From assembly GCF_013001025.1 (NCBI RefSeq), contig NZ_CP053021.1, positions 1,691,501-1,755,500 of the forward strand: DNA of 64,000 nucleotides, in the 5' to 3' direction. The DNA comes from Sphingobium yanoikuyae. GTDB taxonomy: Bacteria; Pseudomonadota; Alphaproteobacteria; Sphingomonadales; Sphingomonadaceae. Every line of letters begins with the position of its first letter. The stretch's first letter is position 1. A program made the position numbers and the translations under genes. The notes under the pieces are model-generated. The model searched no databases, was not told the origin of the DNA, and was given only the letters and a program-made list of their open reading frames with translations. This document shows, one piece after another, positions 8,300 through 17,313 of the stretch.

Positions 8300-9934
8300 T
8301 TAAGCCGCGACGGTATAGCGTGCTTCGAGCAGATCAAGCTCTCGGATAAGCTTGCGTGCGGGCTCGCTGTCCAGTTCGCGCTTGCGCACCATCCGGAAAA
8401 TTTGCGCGCGTTCGGCCTTCAGCGCTGCCAGACGAAGGCGGCGCTCAATCTCTTCTGCTCGCCGCCCCAGCGCATTGTTTTCCGGGCTACCAACCCGGCT
8501 CTCGATCCTTTGCCGGTAACCATCCATAATGCGGGATGCGGTCGAGACATAGAGATCCGCGTCGCTTCGGCCCTCTGCCAGCGCATGCTGGACCTTCTCG
8601 ATCTCCGCGATCGCAGCTTCTGCCGCCTTGACGCGGGCCGCATCCTCGGCCGCCTTATGGTCATGTTCGGCCGGCATCTCGAGACCTTTGAGCAGAAGGG
8701 GTAGCCCCAGGCTGGCAGCTAGCAACGACACGATGATGACGCCCATCGCCAGAAAAATAGCCAGATCTCTTGCCGGAAAGGGCGAGCCATCGTTCATTGC
8801 CAGAGGCAGTGTCAAGACACCGGCGAGCGTGATGGCGCCGCGAACGCCGGCAAAGGAGATCGCGGCGACGATCCGCCAATTGGGCGTGGAACGCCAGTCC
8901 CCTTCGCGAAAGAAGGTGAGACGAAGGGATGCCCAGACCCACAGGAAGCGAAGGGCGGCGAGCCCAAGGTTGATTGCGATGACATATATTGCCAGCCACC
9001 AAGGTTCCTGATGGCCGGTCGCGCGAACGGTTTCGGCCGAGCTGGCGAGAATGGCGGGCAGCTGCTCGCCGAGCAGCACGAAGATGACCCCGTTGGCGCT
9101 GAACTGGATCATATCCCACACTGTGTTGCGGCGTATGCGTGTGGAGCCCTCCAGTTCGCCAGTGCTTTCGACAAAGCCCATGGTGAGGCCGGCGGCGACT
9201 GCGGCCAGAATGCCGGAGCAATGGAGATGCTCGGCAAGGAGATAGGCGCCAAATGGGATGAGCAGGCTTATGAGAATCTGCGCGCCGCCCTCCTCTCCAT
9301 AATGCCGTGAGACCCAGCTTTTCGCGCGCGACACAATCCAGGTGAAGCCGGCACCGATCGCGATGCCCCCGAACGCGACCCACAGGAAATTGAGCGCTGC
9401 GTCCTGGACTGAGAATGCTCCGGTTAACGCTGCGGCGATTGCAAAGCGCAGGCAGACGAGTCCGGAGGCATCGTTCAAGAGCGATTCCCCTTCGAGAATA
9501 TGCATCATGCGCTTGGGGATGGAGACGCGCTGGGCGATCGCGGACACCGCGATCGGGTCGGTGGGGGAGACGACGGCGGCGAGACCGAACGCGACAGCCA
9601 ACGGCATCGCCGGGACCATCCAGTGGATGAAAAAGCCCATGCCGACGACCGTAGCGACGACCAGGCCAAGGGCGAGCTCGACGATGGTCTTGCCGTCCTT
9701 GAACAGCTCTTCGCGGGGAATGCGCCAGCCATCGAGGAACAGCAACGGCGGCAGGAGCAGGAGAAAGAAAATCTCCGGATCGAGCGTGACGCGCCAGTCA
9801 GCGGCCAGCCCGATCATTGCGCCCAGGGCGATCTGAAACAGAGGTCGTGGCAGGGGCAGGGGAACCATGCGCGAGAAAATGCCGCTCAGGATGACGGCAA
9901 GCAGCAGCAGCAGGATGATCGTGATGGTTTCCAA
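8300..9934 (-). CDS. CPA1-family Na+/H+ antiporter
   Basis: An inner-membrane cation/proton exchanger of 544 residues. About 12 hydrophobic segments fill residues 1-415, with the CPA1 signatures LLLPPLLFLDGWRI, VVSPTDPIAVSAI (the antiporter core Asp) and EGESLLNDASGLV, followed by FAGVRGAITLAGVL. A charged, Ala/Glu/Arg-rich cytoplasmic C-terminal domain of about 130 residues (415-544) looks coiled. This matches NhaP/YjcE-like exchangers that handle Na+ or K+ and pH stress. It is transcribed convergently toward the small membrane ORF at 7854-8039; its upstream neighbour on the same strand is gltS-like, 167 bp away. Confidence 0.93.
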   Translation of the reverse strand: METITIILLLLLAVILSGIFSRMVPLPLPRPLFQIALGAMIGLAADWRVTLDPEIFFLLLLPPLLFLDGWRIPREELFKDGKTIVELALGLVVATVVGMGFFIHWMVPAMPLAVAFGLAAVVSPTDPIAVSAIAQRVSIPKRMMHILEGESLLNDASGLVCLRFAIAAALTGAFSVQDAALNFLWVAFGGIAIGAGFTWIVSRAKSWVSRHYGEEGGAQILISLLIPFGAYLLAEHLHCSGILAAVAAGLTMGFVESTGELEGSTRIRRNTVWDMIQFSANGVIFVLLGEQLPAILASSAETVRATGHQEPWWLAIYVIAINLGLAALRFLWVWASLRLTFFREGDWRSTPNWRIVAAISFAGVRGAITLAGVLTLPLAMNDGSPFPARDLAIFLAMGVIIVSLLAASLGLPLLLKGLEMPAEHDHKAAEDAARVKAAEAAIAEIEKVQHALAEGRSDADLYVSTASRIMDGYRQRIESRVGSPENNALGRRAEEIERRLRLAALKAERAQIFRMVRKRELDSEPARKLIRELDLLEARYTVAA

Positions 9935-10101
9935 TAGTCTTCCTCACATTTGGGGCTGGATCAGACGGCCGCCTAGGACTGCCCAGGAATGGGAAGTTCG
10001 TGCCATTTTTTGCGATATCCCGGTCAGCCGCCAGCCCCTTGATGTTTTTCGCGACGTTTGACCTGGAGTGAACGCTCACATGATGATGATTGTGTGTGTT
10101 T

Positions 10102-11304
10102 TTAGATCATGATGCCCACCAGGATGGCATTGGCGAGATCGATGAAGAAGCCGCAGACCAGGGGCACGACGATAAAAGCCTTGGGTGCCGCACCATATTG
10201 CCGTGTGACGGCGCTCATATTCGCAATCGCTGTCGCGGTCGATCCAAGCCCTATTCCCCCGAACCCTGCGCTCATGACGGCTGCTTCATAGTCGCGCCCA
10301 AGGCAGGGGAAGAGAATGAAGATCATGAAAGCGATGGCCATTGTTATCTGCAAGCACAGGGCAACGGCGAGAAATGCGACCATGCCATCGAGAGCCCATA
10401 GCTGCAGGCTCATCAATGCCATGGTGATGAAGATGCCCAGGCTGATCTCAGAGATCAACGCGACGCCGCGTTGCATGCGTGGCCAATCCCATAACCTGCG
10501 TTTTCGCGTGGTTAGATGAGGGGTGACGCCGCGAAGGATAATGCCCGCCAGGAGGCAGCCGACAAAATCAGGAAGATTGAGGCCACTGCTCTTGATTGCC
10601 AAAGTCAAGGATTGACCAAGCAGGAGCGTGACATTGAGCCAGAAGAGCGCGAGGAGGGCACCATAATAGTCGAGGAGCGTCCGCTGCGGCTCGTGCAGCG
10701 TACCGATCTCGAGCATAGAGGCCCCTGAAACTGGGATATTGCGTGCGCGAATGAGATAGCCGGCTACAGGGCCACCGATCAGGCAGGCGGCTATCAGGCC
10801 GAACATATTGCCCGCTGTTCCGATTTCCGCGGCGTTGGCGATCCCCAGCGTTTCCACGAAATGCGGTGCCCAAGCCAGCGTAGTGCCGATCCCGCCGGTC
10901 AACGAAATCGACCCGACCATCAGTCCGGCGCGCGGATCCAGACCGAACGCGCTGGCGATCGTCATGGCAAGCAAATTCTGCAGCAAAATGAAGAGACTTG
11001 CGAGCGCGGTGAGGATTATGAGCGCCCATCCGCCGCTTCGGATCGTCCGGACGTCGGAATTGAGCCCGATGGCTGCGAAGAAATAGAGCAGCAAGGTGTC
11101 GCGGATACCGATGTCAAACTCTATCTTGCTGCCGTGCAGAAGATAAATGCCGCTGACCACAGCAGCGCAGACTATTCCCCCTATGACCGGTTCGGGAATG
11201 CTGTAGCGCTTGAAAAGATCGAAACGGCTGACGAGGGCCTTTCCCGCGAATAGCAAAAGGATCGCAATGGTCGAGGTGGTCAGGGCATCAATGTACAGCA
11301 TCAT
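10102..11304 (-). CDS. gltS: Sodium/glutamate symporter
   Basis: An inner-membrane Na+-coupled glutamate carrier of 400 residues. It has about 10-12 hydrophobic helices and the two GltS repeats: the first half includes IPEPVIGGIV and SLTGGIGTTLAWAP, the second LPDFVGCLLAGIILRG and the glycine-rich SAGFGGIGLGSTATAIANM. The length equals the usual GltS length (about 400). The start is taken at 11304, with a second Met at 11301. It is a single gene on the minus strand between the antiporter and the long PHA/lipid operon, 153 bp downstream of that operon's last gene, so it may share read-through. Confidence 0.92.
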   Translation of the reverse strand: MMLYIDALTTSTIAILLLFAGKALVSRFDLFKRYSIPEPVIGGIVCAAVVSGIYLLHGSKIEFDIGIRDTLLLYFFAAIGLNSDVRTIRSGGWALIILTALASLFILLQNLLAMTIASAFGLDPRAGLMVGSISLTGGIGTTLAWAPHFVETLGIANAAEIGTAGNMFGLIAACLIGGPVAGYLIRARNIPVSGASMLEIGTLHEPQRTLLDYYGALLALFWLNVTLLLGQSLTLAIKSSGLNLPDFVGCLLAGIILRGVTPHLTTRKRRLWDWPRMQRGVALISEISLGIFITMALMSLQLWALDGMVAFLAVALCLQITMAIAFMIFILFPCLGRDYEAAVMSAGFGGIGLGSTATAIANMSAVTRQYGAAPKAFIVVPLVCGFFIDLANAILVGIMI

Positions 11305-11457
11305 CGTTCATTTTCATCGATTATCATTCACCCTGCTTTGGCTTGTGGGGCCGGCCAGAGAGTCTTCTCGGTCAGCAGGTAGAAAGCCTGCCGTCGAAGA
11401 AAATGCGGCAAAACAAAGAACTGGAGCAGCCGATCTGATGCATTCGAGTGGAACCGA

Positions 11458-12096
11458 CTAGTCTGTTAGCGTCTGGCTCGTCCAGTCGACCACGGCGGCC
11501 GTGAAGCGCGCTGTCGCACGATCGAATGCCGCCGCGATTTCGGCCTTGCTGTTTTGGCGGGCGGGTTCTTCTTCAAGGAAGCGGTGAGAAGCCTTCATCT
11601 GCCGATCGGTTAGCGCGGTGAGGGTGGCATCGCCCGATATGAGGATCGTCGGTGGACTTTGCTTGTCGCTTTCGGGCGCATAACGGGCCTCGAAGCGGTC
11701 GAGGTTCAGTTGGAGCGCGACCGCTCCGGCGCCCCCGCCCCGCCAGGATACCATCCGGATATTGGAAGCCCGCTGATCGAACTGGCGGGTCATGGCCTGG
11801 GCGAACAAATCCGGTGCCGGTGCGACCCAGCGTGCGTCTTTGACGTACAAAACGCTGGAGCCACGGGCGGTCAATATGCGGTCGCCCTCGATCTCGGGCG
11901 CGAAGCGGATACGGGCCAGGGTGAGCGGTCGGCCCGCGGCAGGGCGTTCCGCGACCGTCGCGTTATTTTGTTCGGCAATCCCGAAGCGAAACAAGGTGTC
12001 GCGCTTGCCGCTGCTCCCTAAAAGGCCGCCGCAGCCACCAAGCAGGAGCAGCGCGGAAACGGTCAGAAGGTATCTGTAAGGCTTAACGAGAGTCAT
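11458..12096 (-). CDS. ABC-type transport auxiliary lipoprotein (PqiC-like)
   Basis: A 212-residue outer-membrane or periplasmic lipoprotein. The signal peptide ends in the lipobox LLLGGC near residue 22. The body (23-212) fits the ABC transport auxiliary component domain found in PqiC/MCE-associated lipoproteins: LTLARIRFAPEIEGDRIL, then VLYVKDARWVAPAPDLFAQAM. It is the last gene of the ten-gene operon and its ATG overlaps the mlaD stop by 4 nt. It likely links the MlaD-type protein to the outer membrane during phospholipid movement. Confidence 0.82.
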   Translation of the reverse strand: MTLVKPYRYLLTVSALLLLGGCGGLLGSSGKRDTLFRFGIAEQNNATVAERPAAGRPLTLARIRFAPEIEGDRILTARGSSVLYVKDARWVAPAPDLFAQAMTRQFDQRASNIRMVSWRGGGAGAVALQLNLDRFEARYAPESDKQSPPTILISGDATLTALTDRQMKASHRFLEEEPARQNSKAEIAAAFDRATARFTAAVVDWTSQTLTD

Positions 12097-13028
12097 TCGG
12101 GGAGCTCCAGTTCCAGACCGCTGTCTTTACCCAAGGCCTGCCGGGGATTCTGACGGATCTGGCGGATCAGCCCGTCGAGTGAATCGGCAGTTTCACGCAG
12201 GCTGCTCATACTGGCGTTGATTGCCGGCAATGTTGTCGCGCCGATCGTCGCGCTTTGCTTGTTGACGTTGGCCAAAGCGCCGCGCGCCTCGCCGATAGCG
12301 AGTTTGAGTTCGGCCGCCGTGTCCGAGATGTCGGCAAAGGCCTTGCGGCCATCGGTGTCGGCGATGTCACGCACCGAGGCGGCCGCATGCTGGATATCCT
12401 CGGCTGCCCGATCCAGCTTACCGAGCGCGGACGCCGCATTGGCGAACATCGCCCGGTTGTCGGCGATCGCCCCGGTGGTCAGCCGGATATCGCGAAGAGT
12501 GGCGCCGAGATTCTGGATGTTCTGATCCGACAAAGCCTTGTTGACCCGTTGCAGCGCCGATGTCGCGCTCTCCACCATCTGGCCGCCGCCTTGAAGGAGC
12601 GATGACAGGGCATTGGGTTTGCTGGAAATGACTGGACGCCTGCCCCGATTGGCCCTCCGAAGCAGTTCCTTGCTCGGTGTCCCGGCGCTGATCTGCACGA
12701 CGCTCACACCCGATATGCCCTGCGTTTCGGTCGAGGCGACCGAATCGATCCGCACCGGTGTCTTGTGCGTGATCTCTATATCAGTCAGGACCCGGTTGGG
12801 GTCGTTCTCGTCGAGTGTGATCCGCTGGATCTGGCCCATCTTGATGCCGTTGAACTGGACTTCGCCGCCGACACTGAGCCCGCGTACGGGCCCGCGGAAA
12901 ATAACGCGATACTCATCATTTTCCTGCCCGAACCGCGTGCCGCCAAGCCACACCACGAATACGAGTCCGGCGATCAGGAGAATGATCGAGATGATCCCGA
13001 CGAGGGCATAATTGGCATGGCGTTCCAT
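12093..13028 (-). CDS. MlaD-like MCE-domain protein, lipid transport
   Basis: A periplasmic lipid-binding subunit (311 aa) anchored by one N-terminal helix (YALVGIISIILLIAGLVFVVWLGG, about 7-30). The single MCE domain follows at about 35-125 (YRVIFRGPVRGLSVGGEVQFNG). A long alpha-helical tail of about 180 residues (ATLRDIRLTTGAIADNR..., SSLRETADSLDGLIRQIRQ) would make the hydrophobic tunnel seen in PqiB/Mce-type proteins. Its ATG overlaps the ATPase stop as TGATG (1 nt), so the two are translated together. With the MlaE-like permease and MlaF-like ATPase this forms a complete Mla-type importer. Confidence 0.88.
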   Translation of the reverse strand: MERHANYALVGIISIILLIAGLVFVVWLGGTRFGQENDEYRVIFRGPVRGLSVGGEVQFNGIKMGQIQRITLDENDPNRVLTDIEITHKTPVRIDSVASTETQGISGVSVVQISAGTPSKELLRRANRGRRPVISSKPNALSSLLQGGGQMVESATSALQRVNKALSDQNIQNLGATLRDIRLTTGAIADNRAMFANAASALGKLDRAAEDIQHAAASVRDIADTDGRKAFADISDTAAELKLAIGEARGALANVNKQSATIGATTLPAINASMSSLRETADSLDGLIRQIRQNPRQALGKDSGLELELPE

Positions 13029-13813
13029 CAGCGGTCCTTCGCCCCGGCGGCGGCGCGTCCGCGCGGCCCCAGGAAATAGCTTTTGATCCAGGGGTGGTCC
13101 GACTTTTCGAGTTCGGCGACCGGGGCCACGGCGACGACCTTGCGGTCGGCAATTACAGCGACTCGGTCACAGATGGCGTAAAGCGTGTCGAGATCATGGG
13201 TGATCATGAACACGGTAAGGCCGAGCGCATCGCGCAAGCTGCGGATGAGATCGTCGAACTCGCTGGCGCCGATCGGGTCTAGGCCAGCTGTGGGTTCGTC
13301 GAGAAACAGGATGTCTGGATCGAGCGCGATCGCGCGGGCTACGCCAGCGCGCTTGCGCATGCCGCCCGACAATTCCGATGGGCGCAGCGCACCGGCATTG
13401 TCGGGCAGACCGGCGAGCTTGATCTTGAGCCTGGCAAGGTCCCCGATAAGTTGCGGGGGCAGCCTGCTATGCTCCAGGAACGGCGCTTCGACATTTTCCT
13501 GGACGGTCAGGAACGAGAAAAGCGCACCCTGCTGGAACATTACGCCGATGCGCCGTTCCGCCTCGGAAAGCGCGGATGGCTCGCCGATGTCGCGGCCGAA
13601 GAGCTCGACCGAGCCGCCATCGGGTTGCCTAAGGCCGAGAATCGAGTTGAGCAGAACAGATTTTCCTGAGCCTGAACCGCCCACGACACCCAGAATCTCG
13701 CCAGGTCGGACCTCAAGGTGCAGACCTTCGTGGATGACCTTATCTCCAAAGGCAGTGTGGAGCCCCGTCACGCGGATCGGCGGCGTCTCCGGTTCGGTGC
13801 CCGGGCGGCTCAC
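13028..13813 (-). CDS. MlaF-like ABC transporter ATP-binding protein
   Basis: The ATPase of the Mla-type lipid transporter, 261 aa. The frame extends far upstream, but the start is set at GTG 13813, which overlaps the permease stop as GTGA. The extension would be an antisense-like, Arg-rich shadow inside mlaE. Walker A is GGSGSGKSV, the signature LSGGMRKRAGVARA, Walker B ILFLDEPTAGLDP, and the switch His is in MITHDLDTLY. MlaF relatives typically read LSGGMxxR at the signature, as here. It is cytoplasmic, on the inner-membrane permease. Confidence 0.9.
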   Translation of the reverse strand: MSRPGTEPETPPIRVTGLHTAFGDKVIHEGLHLEVRPGEILGVVGGSGSGKSVLLNSILGLRQPDGGSVELFGRDIGEPSALSEAERRIGVMFQQGALFSFLTVQENVEAPFLEHSRLPPQLIGDLARLKIKLAGLPDNAGALRPSELSGGMRKRAGVARAIALDPDILFLDEPTAGLDPIGASEFDDLIRSLRDALGLTVFMITHDLDTLYAICDRVAVIADRKVVAVAPVAELEKSDHPWIKSYFLGPRGRAAAGAKDR

Positions 13814-14934
13814 AGATCGAGCGCCATGAAAATCACCGCGAAGATCGCATCGAACATGATGACGAGGAATACCGACTGCACCACGGCGGACGTGACCTGC
13901 CGCCCAAGGCTCTGGACGTCGCCGCCGACCATCAGGCCATGTCGGCAACCAGCGGCGGCGATCACCAGCGCCAGGAACGGGGCCTTGCTCATGCCGATCC
14001 AGAAGTGGGTAATGCTGACCGTATCGAGCATGCGCTGCACGAAGAAGATCGGATGGATATCCATCGTCACCCAACTGACCAGCAGACCACCAATGATGCC
14101 GCCGATATCGGCGGCAAAAGTCATCAGCGGTATCATCAGCAAGGCGGCGAGAATGCGGGGCACGACCAGCGCGTCGAACCGGTCGACCCCCATGACCTGC
14201 ATCGCATCGGTTTCCTGGTTCATCCGCATCGAGCCGATCTGGGCGGCGAACGACGAGGCGGATCGACCGGCAAGCAGGATGGCGGCGATGACCACACCGA
14301 ATTCGCGAAGGATCGCCACACCGACCAGTTGCACGGTGAAGACCCCGACTCCGAGCGTCGTCAGAAGATTGGTGCCGACCAGGGCAATTACGGCGCCGAT
14401 GAAGAAGGTCATCATGAAGACGATGGGAAGCGAGTTGATCCCGGCCTCCTGCATCGTCGCGACCAGCGGCGTCACGCGCAGGCGCGACGGGTGGATGAGG
14501 CTGCGCCCGAGCGCTGTCATCATTTCGCCGGTGAACACGAGCATTTCGTAGCCATCGCGCGCAATCCCGACGATTTGCCGCCCGAACCGGTGGAAGAAGG
14601 CCGGCAGACCGGTGCGGCGCACCTTTTCGGGTGATGGTTGCTCGAGTGCGGGCCGTACCAGCGTCGTCAATTGCGCGAAGTCCTCGCGCTCACCGCCGGC
14701 GACAGTCGCGTTCTCTTCCATGGCCCGCAGCAGAACCAGGGCCCCGGCCGTGTCGAGGCGGCCAAGCGCCGTGATATCCACCGTCCTGGCCTTGCGCCCG
14801 TCGAGATCCACATCGAGGCGGCGCGACGCATCACCCAGGGCTAATGCGGTCCAGTCGCCCTGGAGATGTAGCGCAACCCCATCCTCGGGGTCCTCAAGGC
14901 TATATTGTGCCAAGGTCATGGATCCGGCGCTCAT
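13810..14934 (-). CDS. MlaE-like ABC permease fused to an N-terminal STAS domain
   Basis: The inner-membrane permease of the Mla-type system, 374 aa. Residues about 1-100 form a STAS-like domain (ALHLQGDWTALALGDA, LDTAGALVLLRAM), which in separate form is MlaB. The permease domain (about 125-374) carries the MlaE hallmarks LVGVAILREFGVVIAAILLA, GRSASSFAAQIGSMRMNQE and DAMQVMGVDRFDALVVPRI. A fused STAS-MlaE is common outside enterobacteria and explains why no mlaB gene is present. ATGA-type overlaps occur on both sides in this operon. Confidence 0.92.
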   Translation of the reverse strand: MSAGSMTLAQYSLEDPEDGVALHLQGDWTALALGDASRRLDVDLDGRKARTVDITALGRLDTAGALVLLRAMEENATVAGGEREDFAQLTTLVRPALEQPSPEKVRRTGLPAFFHRFGRQIVGIARDGYEMLVFTGEMMTALGRSLIHPSRLRVTPLVATMQEAGINSLPIVFMMTFFIGAVIALVGTNLLTTLGVGVFTVQLVGVAILREFGVVIAAILLAGRSASSFAAQIGSMRMNQETDAMQVMGVDRFDALVVPRILAALLMIPLMTFAADIGGIIGGLLVSWVTMDIHPIFFVQRMLDTVSITHFWIGMSKAPFLALVIAAAGCRHGLMVGGDVQSLGRQVTSAVVQSVFLVIMFDAIFAVIFMALDL

Positions 14935-15323
14935 CGCAGCACCTTCAGCATGACCTTGGCAGCACCACGCCCGCCGGCACTCCAGACGCCTCCGCCCGGG
15001 TCGGTGCTGGCGCCCGTGAGGCAGGTGCCGTCCACCGGACCCTTATTGCCCGAAATCTCTGGCGGCGGCCGGAACGTAAACATCTGGGCCATGCCAAACT
15101 CGAGATGGGTCCCATCGCCTTGAAACAGCCCGGTCAGGCGCTCGATCTCGAGCGGCGGCTCGATATAGCGGTCGATTGGCTTGTCGTTCATGTTGGGCGC
15201 ATGGTCGCAGACCACGTTCCAAATCTTGTCGCCATCGCGCTCGGCAATGTGTTCCCTTCGCTCGCCGTCCAGATCATAGGGATATAGGGCGACCGCGGCC
15301 GGGCTGACGGATTGCTCGTTCAT
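14931..15323 (-). CDS. Stand-alone C-terminal fragment of a phytoene-desaturase-like FAD oxidoreductase
   Basis: A 130-residue frame that resembles only the last quarter of NAD(P)/FAD-dependent oxidoreductases of the phytoene desaturase family: KIWNVVCDHAPNM, LTGLFQGDGTHLEFGMAQMF, then the FAD-contacting end LTGASTDPGGGVWSAGGRGA. The usual motif reads GASTHPGGG...GRNAA, so a His and an Asn are replaced (D and G). The N-terminal Rossmann fold is absent. Even so, the ATG overlaps the pldA stop and its own stop overlaps the mlaE start, so translation coupling is kept. It could be a decayed remnant held only as a coupling cistron, or a repurposed domain. Confidence 0.65.
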   Translation of the reverse strand: MNEQSVSPAAVALYPYDLDGERREHIAERDGDKIWNVVCDHAPNMNDKPIDRYIEPPLEIERLTGLFQGDGTHLEFGMAQMFTFRPPPEISGNKGPVDGTCLTGASTDPGGGVWSAGGRGAAKVMLKVLR

Positions 15324-16543
15324 CGCACGAGCGCCACGCCGATCCGGAAGCGGGTCATCCGCCGATCATAGTCGAGCAGATTTTCGCCATAACCGACAAA
15401 GCTCTGGCCGAAGAGATAGAAGTCTGGTCCGCCACCCAGCAGGCGGGGGAGGGGATAGGAGATATCGGCGCTGAAGGCACCCTTGCCGCTGCCGAAATTA
15501 AACCGGGTGGAGGTGGAGAGGCGCAATCCTTTATCCTCCCCGACCTCCATAAACAGAGCGGTATTGCCGCGATACCGGCGGATATCGGGATTGTCGGACT
15601 TGTCGCCGACAAACAGCGACAGGCGAGGCGCGACCGAGAAACGATAGCCGCCCCCCAGTGGGATCGCCGCCATCGGCGCGATATAGACACTATTGATGCT
15701 GCGTGAGGCTGTCCCGTCGCGGCCGTTGGATTCGTGGCGGATGCCGCCCTGCGCGCTGAGCGAAACGCCGCTCGACAGCGTCGCCGACGGTGTCAGGTAG
15801 AACAGCTCGGGCTGATAATCGATATTCCGAAACGGGGAGGAGTCGCCGCCCAGGTCCCAGAACATGCGCTGCGAGAAGGCGAAATGGAGACCATCACGCC
15901 AGGAACGCGGTAGGCCCTCGGCGCGCCTTGTGCCGAACAATTGATATTTGAAGCTGATCTGGATCCGCGCCTCGCTGTTCGTGCCGGGGCCATAGACGGC
16001 ATAGATCGGCTCATAGGCGGAAAGGTTGGCGAGAAAAGGATTGCCCGCCGATCGGTCCGATGGGGGCGCCGCCGGCTCGGATGCTGCGCGGGCTGCAGCC
16101 TGCGCGGGGGCGAGTTCGGCCTGCGCCGATTGCGTCATCGGCGCGGGCCGCAAGGCGATGGCGGTCTGCTGCGCGCTCCAGGCCGGTATGGAAAAGACCG
16201 CGCCATCCAGCGGAAGTTCGTCCGCATCCGGCAGGCGATAGCGGGCGCGCCTGAAACCATCGGGCGGGACAATCAGATCGGCCGGCATGTCCGCCGTCCG
16301 CTCCAGCCAGAGGGTACGGCGTGCGCCGTTGGCTGTAAGCTGCGCTTCGATCCGGTCGGGCAGGGGGACCGTCTGCGGTTCGGTTCCTCCATTGAGAAAG
16401 CGCACTTCGACCAGCACTGCCCCATCGGCATCTCGCTGTCCCGCGTCGCCGATCAGGATTTCCACCGGAGAGGTTGCATGTGCAGCCGGTGCCAGAGCGG
16501 TGGCAGCGCCCGCCAGCAGCCAAGGGAGGGAGCGCCCCATCAT
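15320..16543 (-). CDS. pldA: Outer-membrane phospholipase A (OMPLA)
   Basis: A signal peptide (LPWLLAGAATALAPAAHA, cleavage near 23) leads to about 150 residues of N-terminal extension with an Ala/Pro linker, then a 12-stranded OMPLA barrel from about 165 to 407. The catalytic triad region is GGIRHESNGRDGTASRSINS, matching the H-x-SNGR...SRSxN pattern in which His and Ser act on phospholipid ester bonds; the enzyme is Ca2+-dependent when dimeric. The C-terminus VALVR is unusual because it does not end in Phe. It overlaps fabI by 4 nt. Releasing fatty acids or lysophospholipid at the outer membrane suits its place between acyl metabolism and Mla transport genes. Confidence 0.87.
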   Translation of the reverse strand: MMGRSLPWLLAGAATALAPAAHATSPVEILIGDAGQRDADGAVLVEVRFLNGGTEPQTVPLPDRIEAQLTANGARRTLWLERTADMPADLIVPPDGFRRARYRLPDADELPLDGAVFSIPAWSAQQTAIALRPAPMTQSAQAELAPAQAAARAASEPAAPPSDRSAGNPFLANLSAYEPIYAVYGPGTNSEARIQISFKYQLFGTRRAEGLPRSWRDGLHFAFSQRMFWDLGGDSSPFRNIDYQPELFYLTPSATLSSGVSLSAQGGIRHESNGRDGTASRSINSVYIAPMAAIPLGGGYRFSVAPRLSLFVGDKSDNPDIRRYRGNTALFMEVGEDKGLRLSTSTRFNFGSGKGAFSADISYPLPRLLGGGPDFYLFGQSFVGYGENLLDYDRRMTRFRIGVALVR

Positions 16544-17313
16544 GCGCGTAGATGCTGGCCGCTATCGACGGGGATGATCGTGCCGGTGATCCGCTTCGCC
16601 GCGTCACTGACCAGAAAGGCCGCCAGCGCCCCGACATCCTCGATGTCGACCGGCTGATGCCCTGGTATTTCGGCTGCTGCGCGGGCGAGCAGTTCGTCGA
16701 ACCGGTCGATGCCGCTGGCGGCGCGCGTCGCGATAGGACCAGGCGAAATGGCATGGGCGCGGATGCCTTTGGGAGCCAGCTCGGCGGCAACATAGCGAGT
16801 GGCGCTTTCCAGCGCCGCCTTCACCGGCCCCATCAGATTATAATGCTCAACCACACGCTCAGAGCCGTAAAAGGTGACGCAAAGCAGGCAGCCTCCCTCG
16901 CTCATCAGTGGCTCGGCGAGCTTGGCCATTCGCAGGAAGCTGTGGCAGGACACGTCCATCGCCATGGCAAAACCTTCGGCCGAGCTATCGACCACCCGGC
17001 CGTGCAAATCCTCCTTGGGCGCGAAGGCGATCGAGTGCAGCAGGAAGTCGAGGCCGCCCCATTGTTCTTTGACCTGCGCGAACAGCGTTTCGAGTTGGCC
17101 CGGCAAGCGCACATCGCAAGGGGCCATCCATTCCACGCCCAGCTGCTCGGCGACCGGTTCGACCCAGGCCTTGCCCTTTTCGTTCAGATAGGTCGCCGCG
17201 AGTCTGGCGCCACATCGCACGAACGCATTGGCGCACCCGGCCGCGATGCTCTTGTCATTGGCGATGCCGACGACGAGGCCGCGCTTGCCGGTGAGATCGA
17301 CGAGCGGGCTCAT
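16540..17313 (-). CDS. fabI: Enoyl-ACP reductase (FabI-like SDR)
   Basis: A 257-residue NADH-dependent enoyl-ACP reductase of the FabI branch of SDRs. The divergent nucleotide site VVGIANDKSIAAGCA (G-x5-SI-x-G) is at about 14-28. The active-site pattern Y-x6-K is in VEHYNLMGPVKAALE, and AISPGPIATRAASGI is the substrate-loop region. The cell probably has another housekeeping fabI elsewhere; this copy is bound into the phaC operon, overlapping ackA and pldA by 4 nt. It would reduce crotonyl- or enoyl-thioesters, removing carbon from PHA or balancing redox. Confidence 0.88.
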   Translation of the reverse strand: MSPLVDLTGKRGLVVGIANDKSIAAGCANAFVRCGARLAATYLNEKGKAWVEPVAEQLGVEWMAPCDVRLPGQLETLFAQVKEQWGGLDFLLHSIAFAPKEDLHGRVVDSSAEGFAMAMDVSCHSFLRMAKLAEPLMSEGGCLLCVTFYGSERVVEHYNLMGPVKAALESATRYVAAELAPKGIRAHAISPGPIATRAASGIDRFDELLARAAAEIPGHQPVDIEDVGALAAFLVSDAAKRITGTIIPVDSGQHLRA

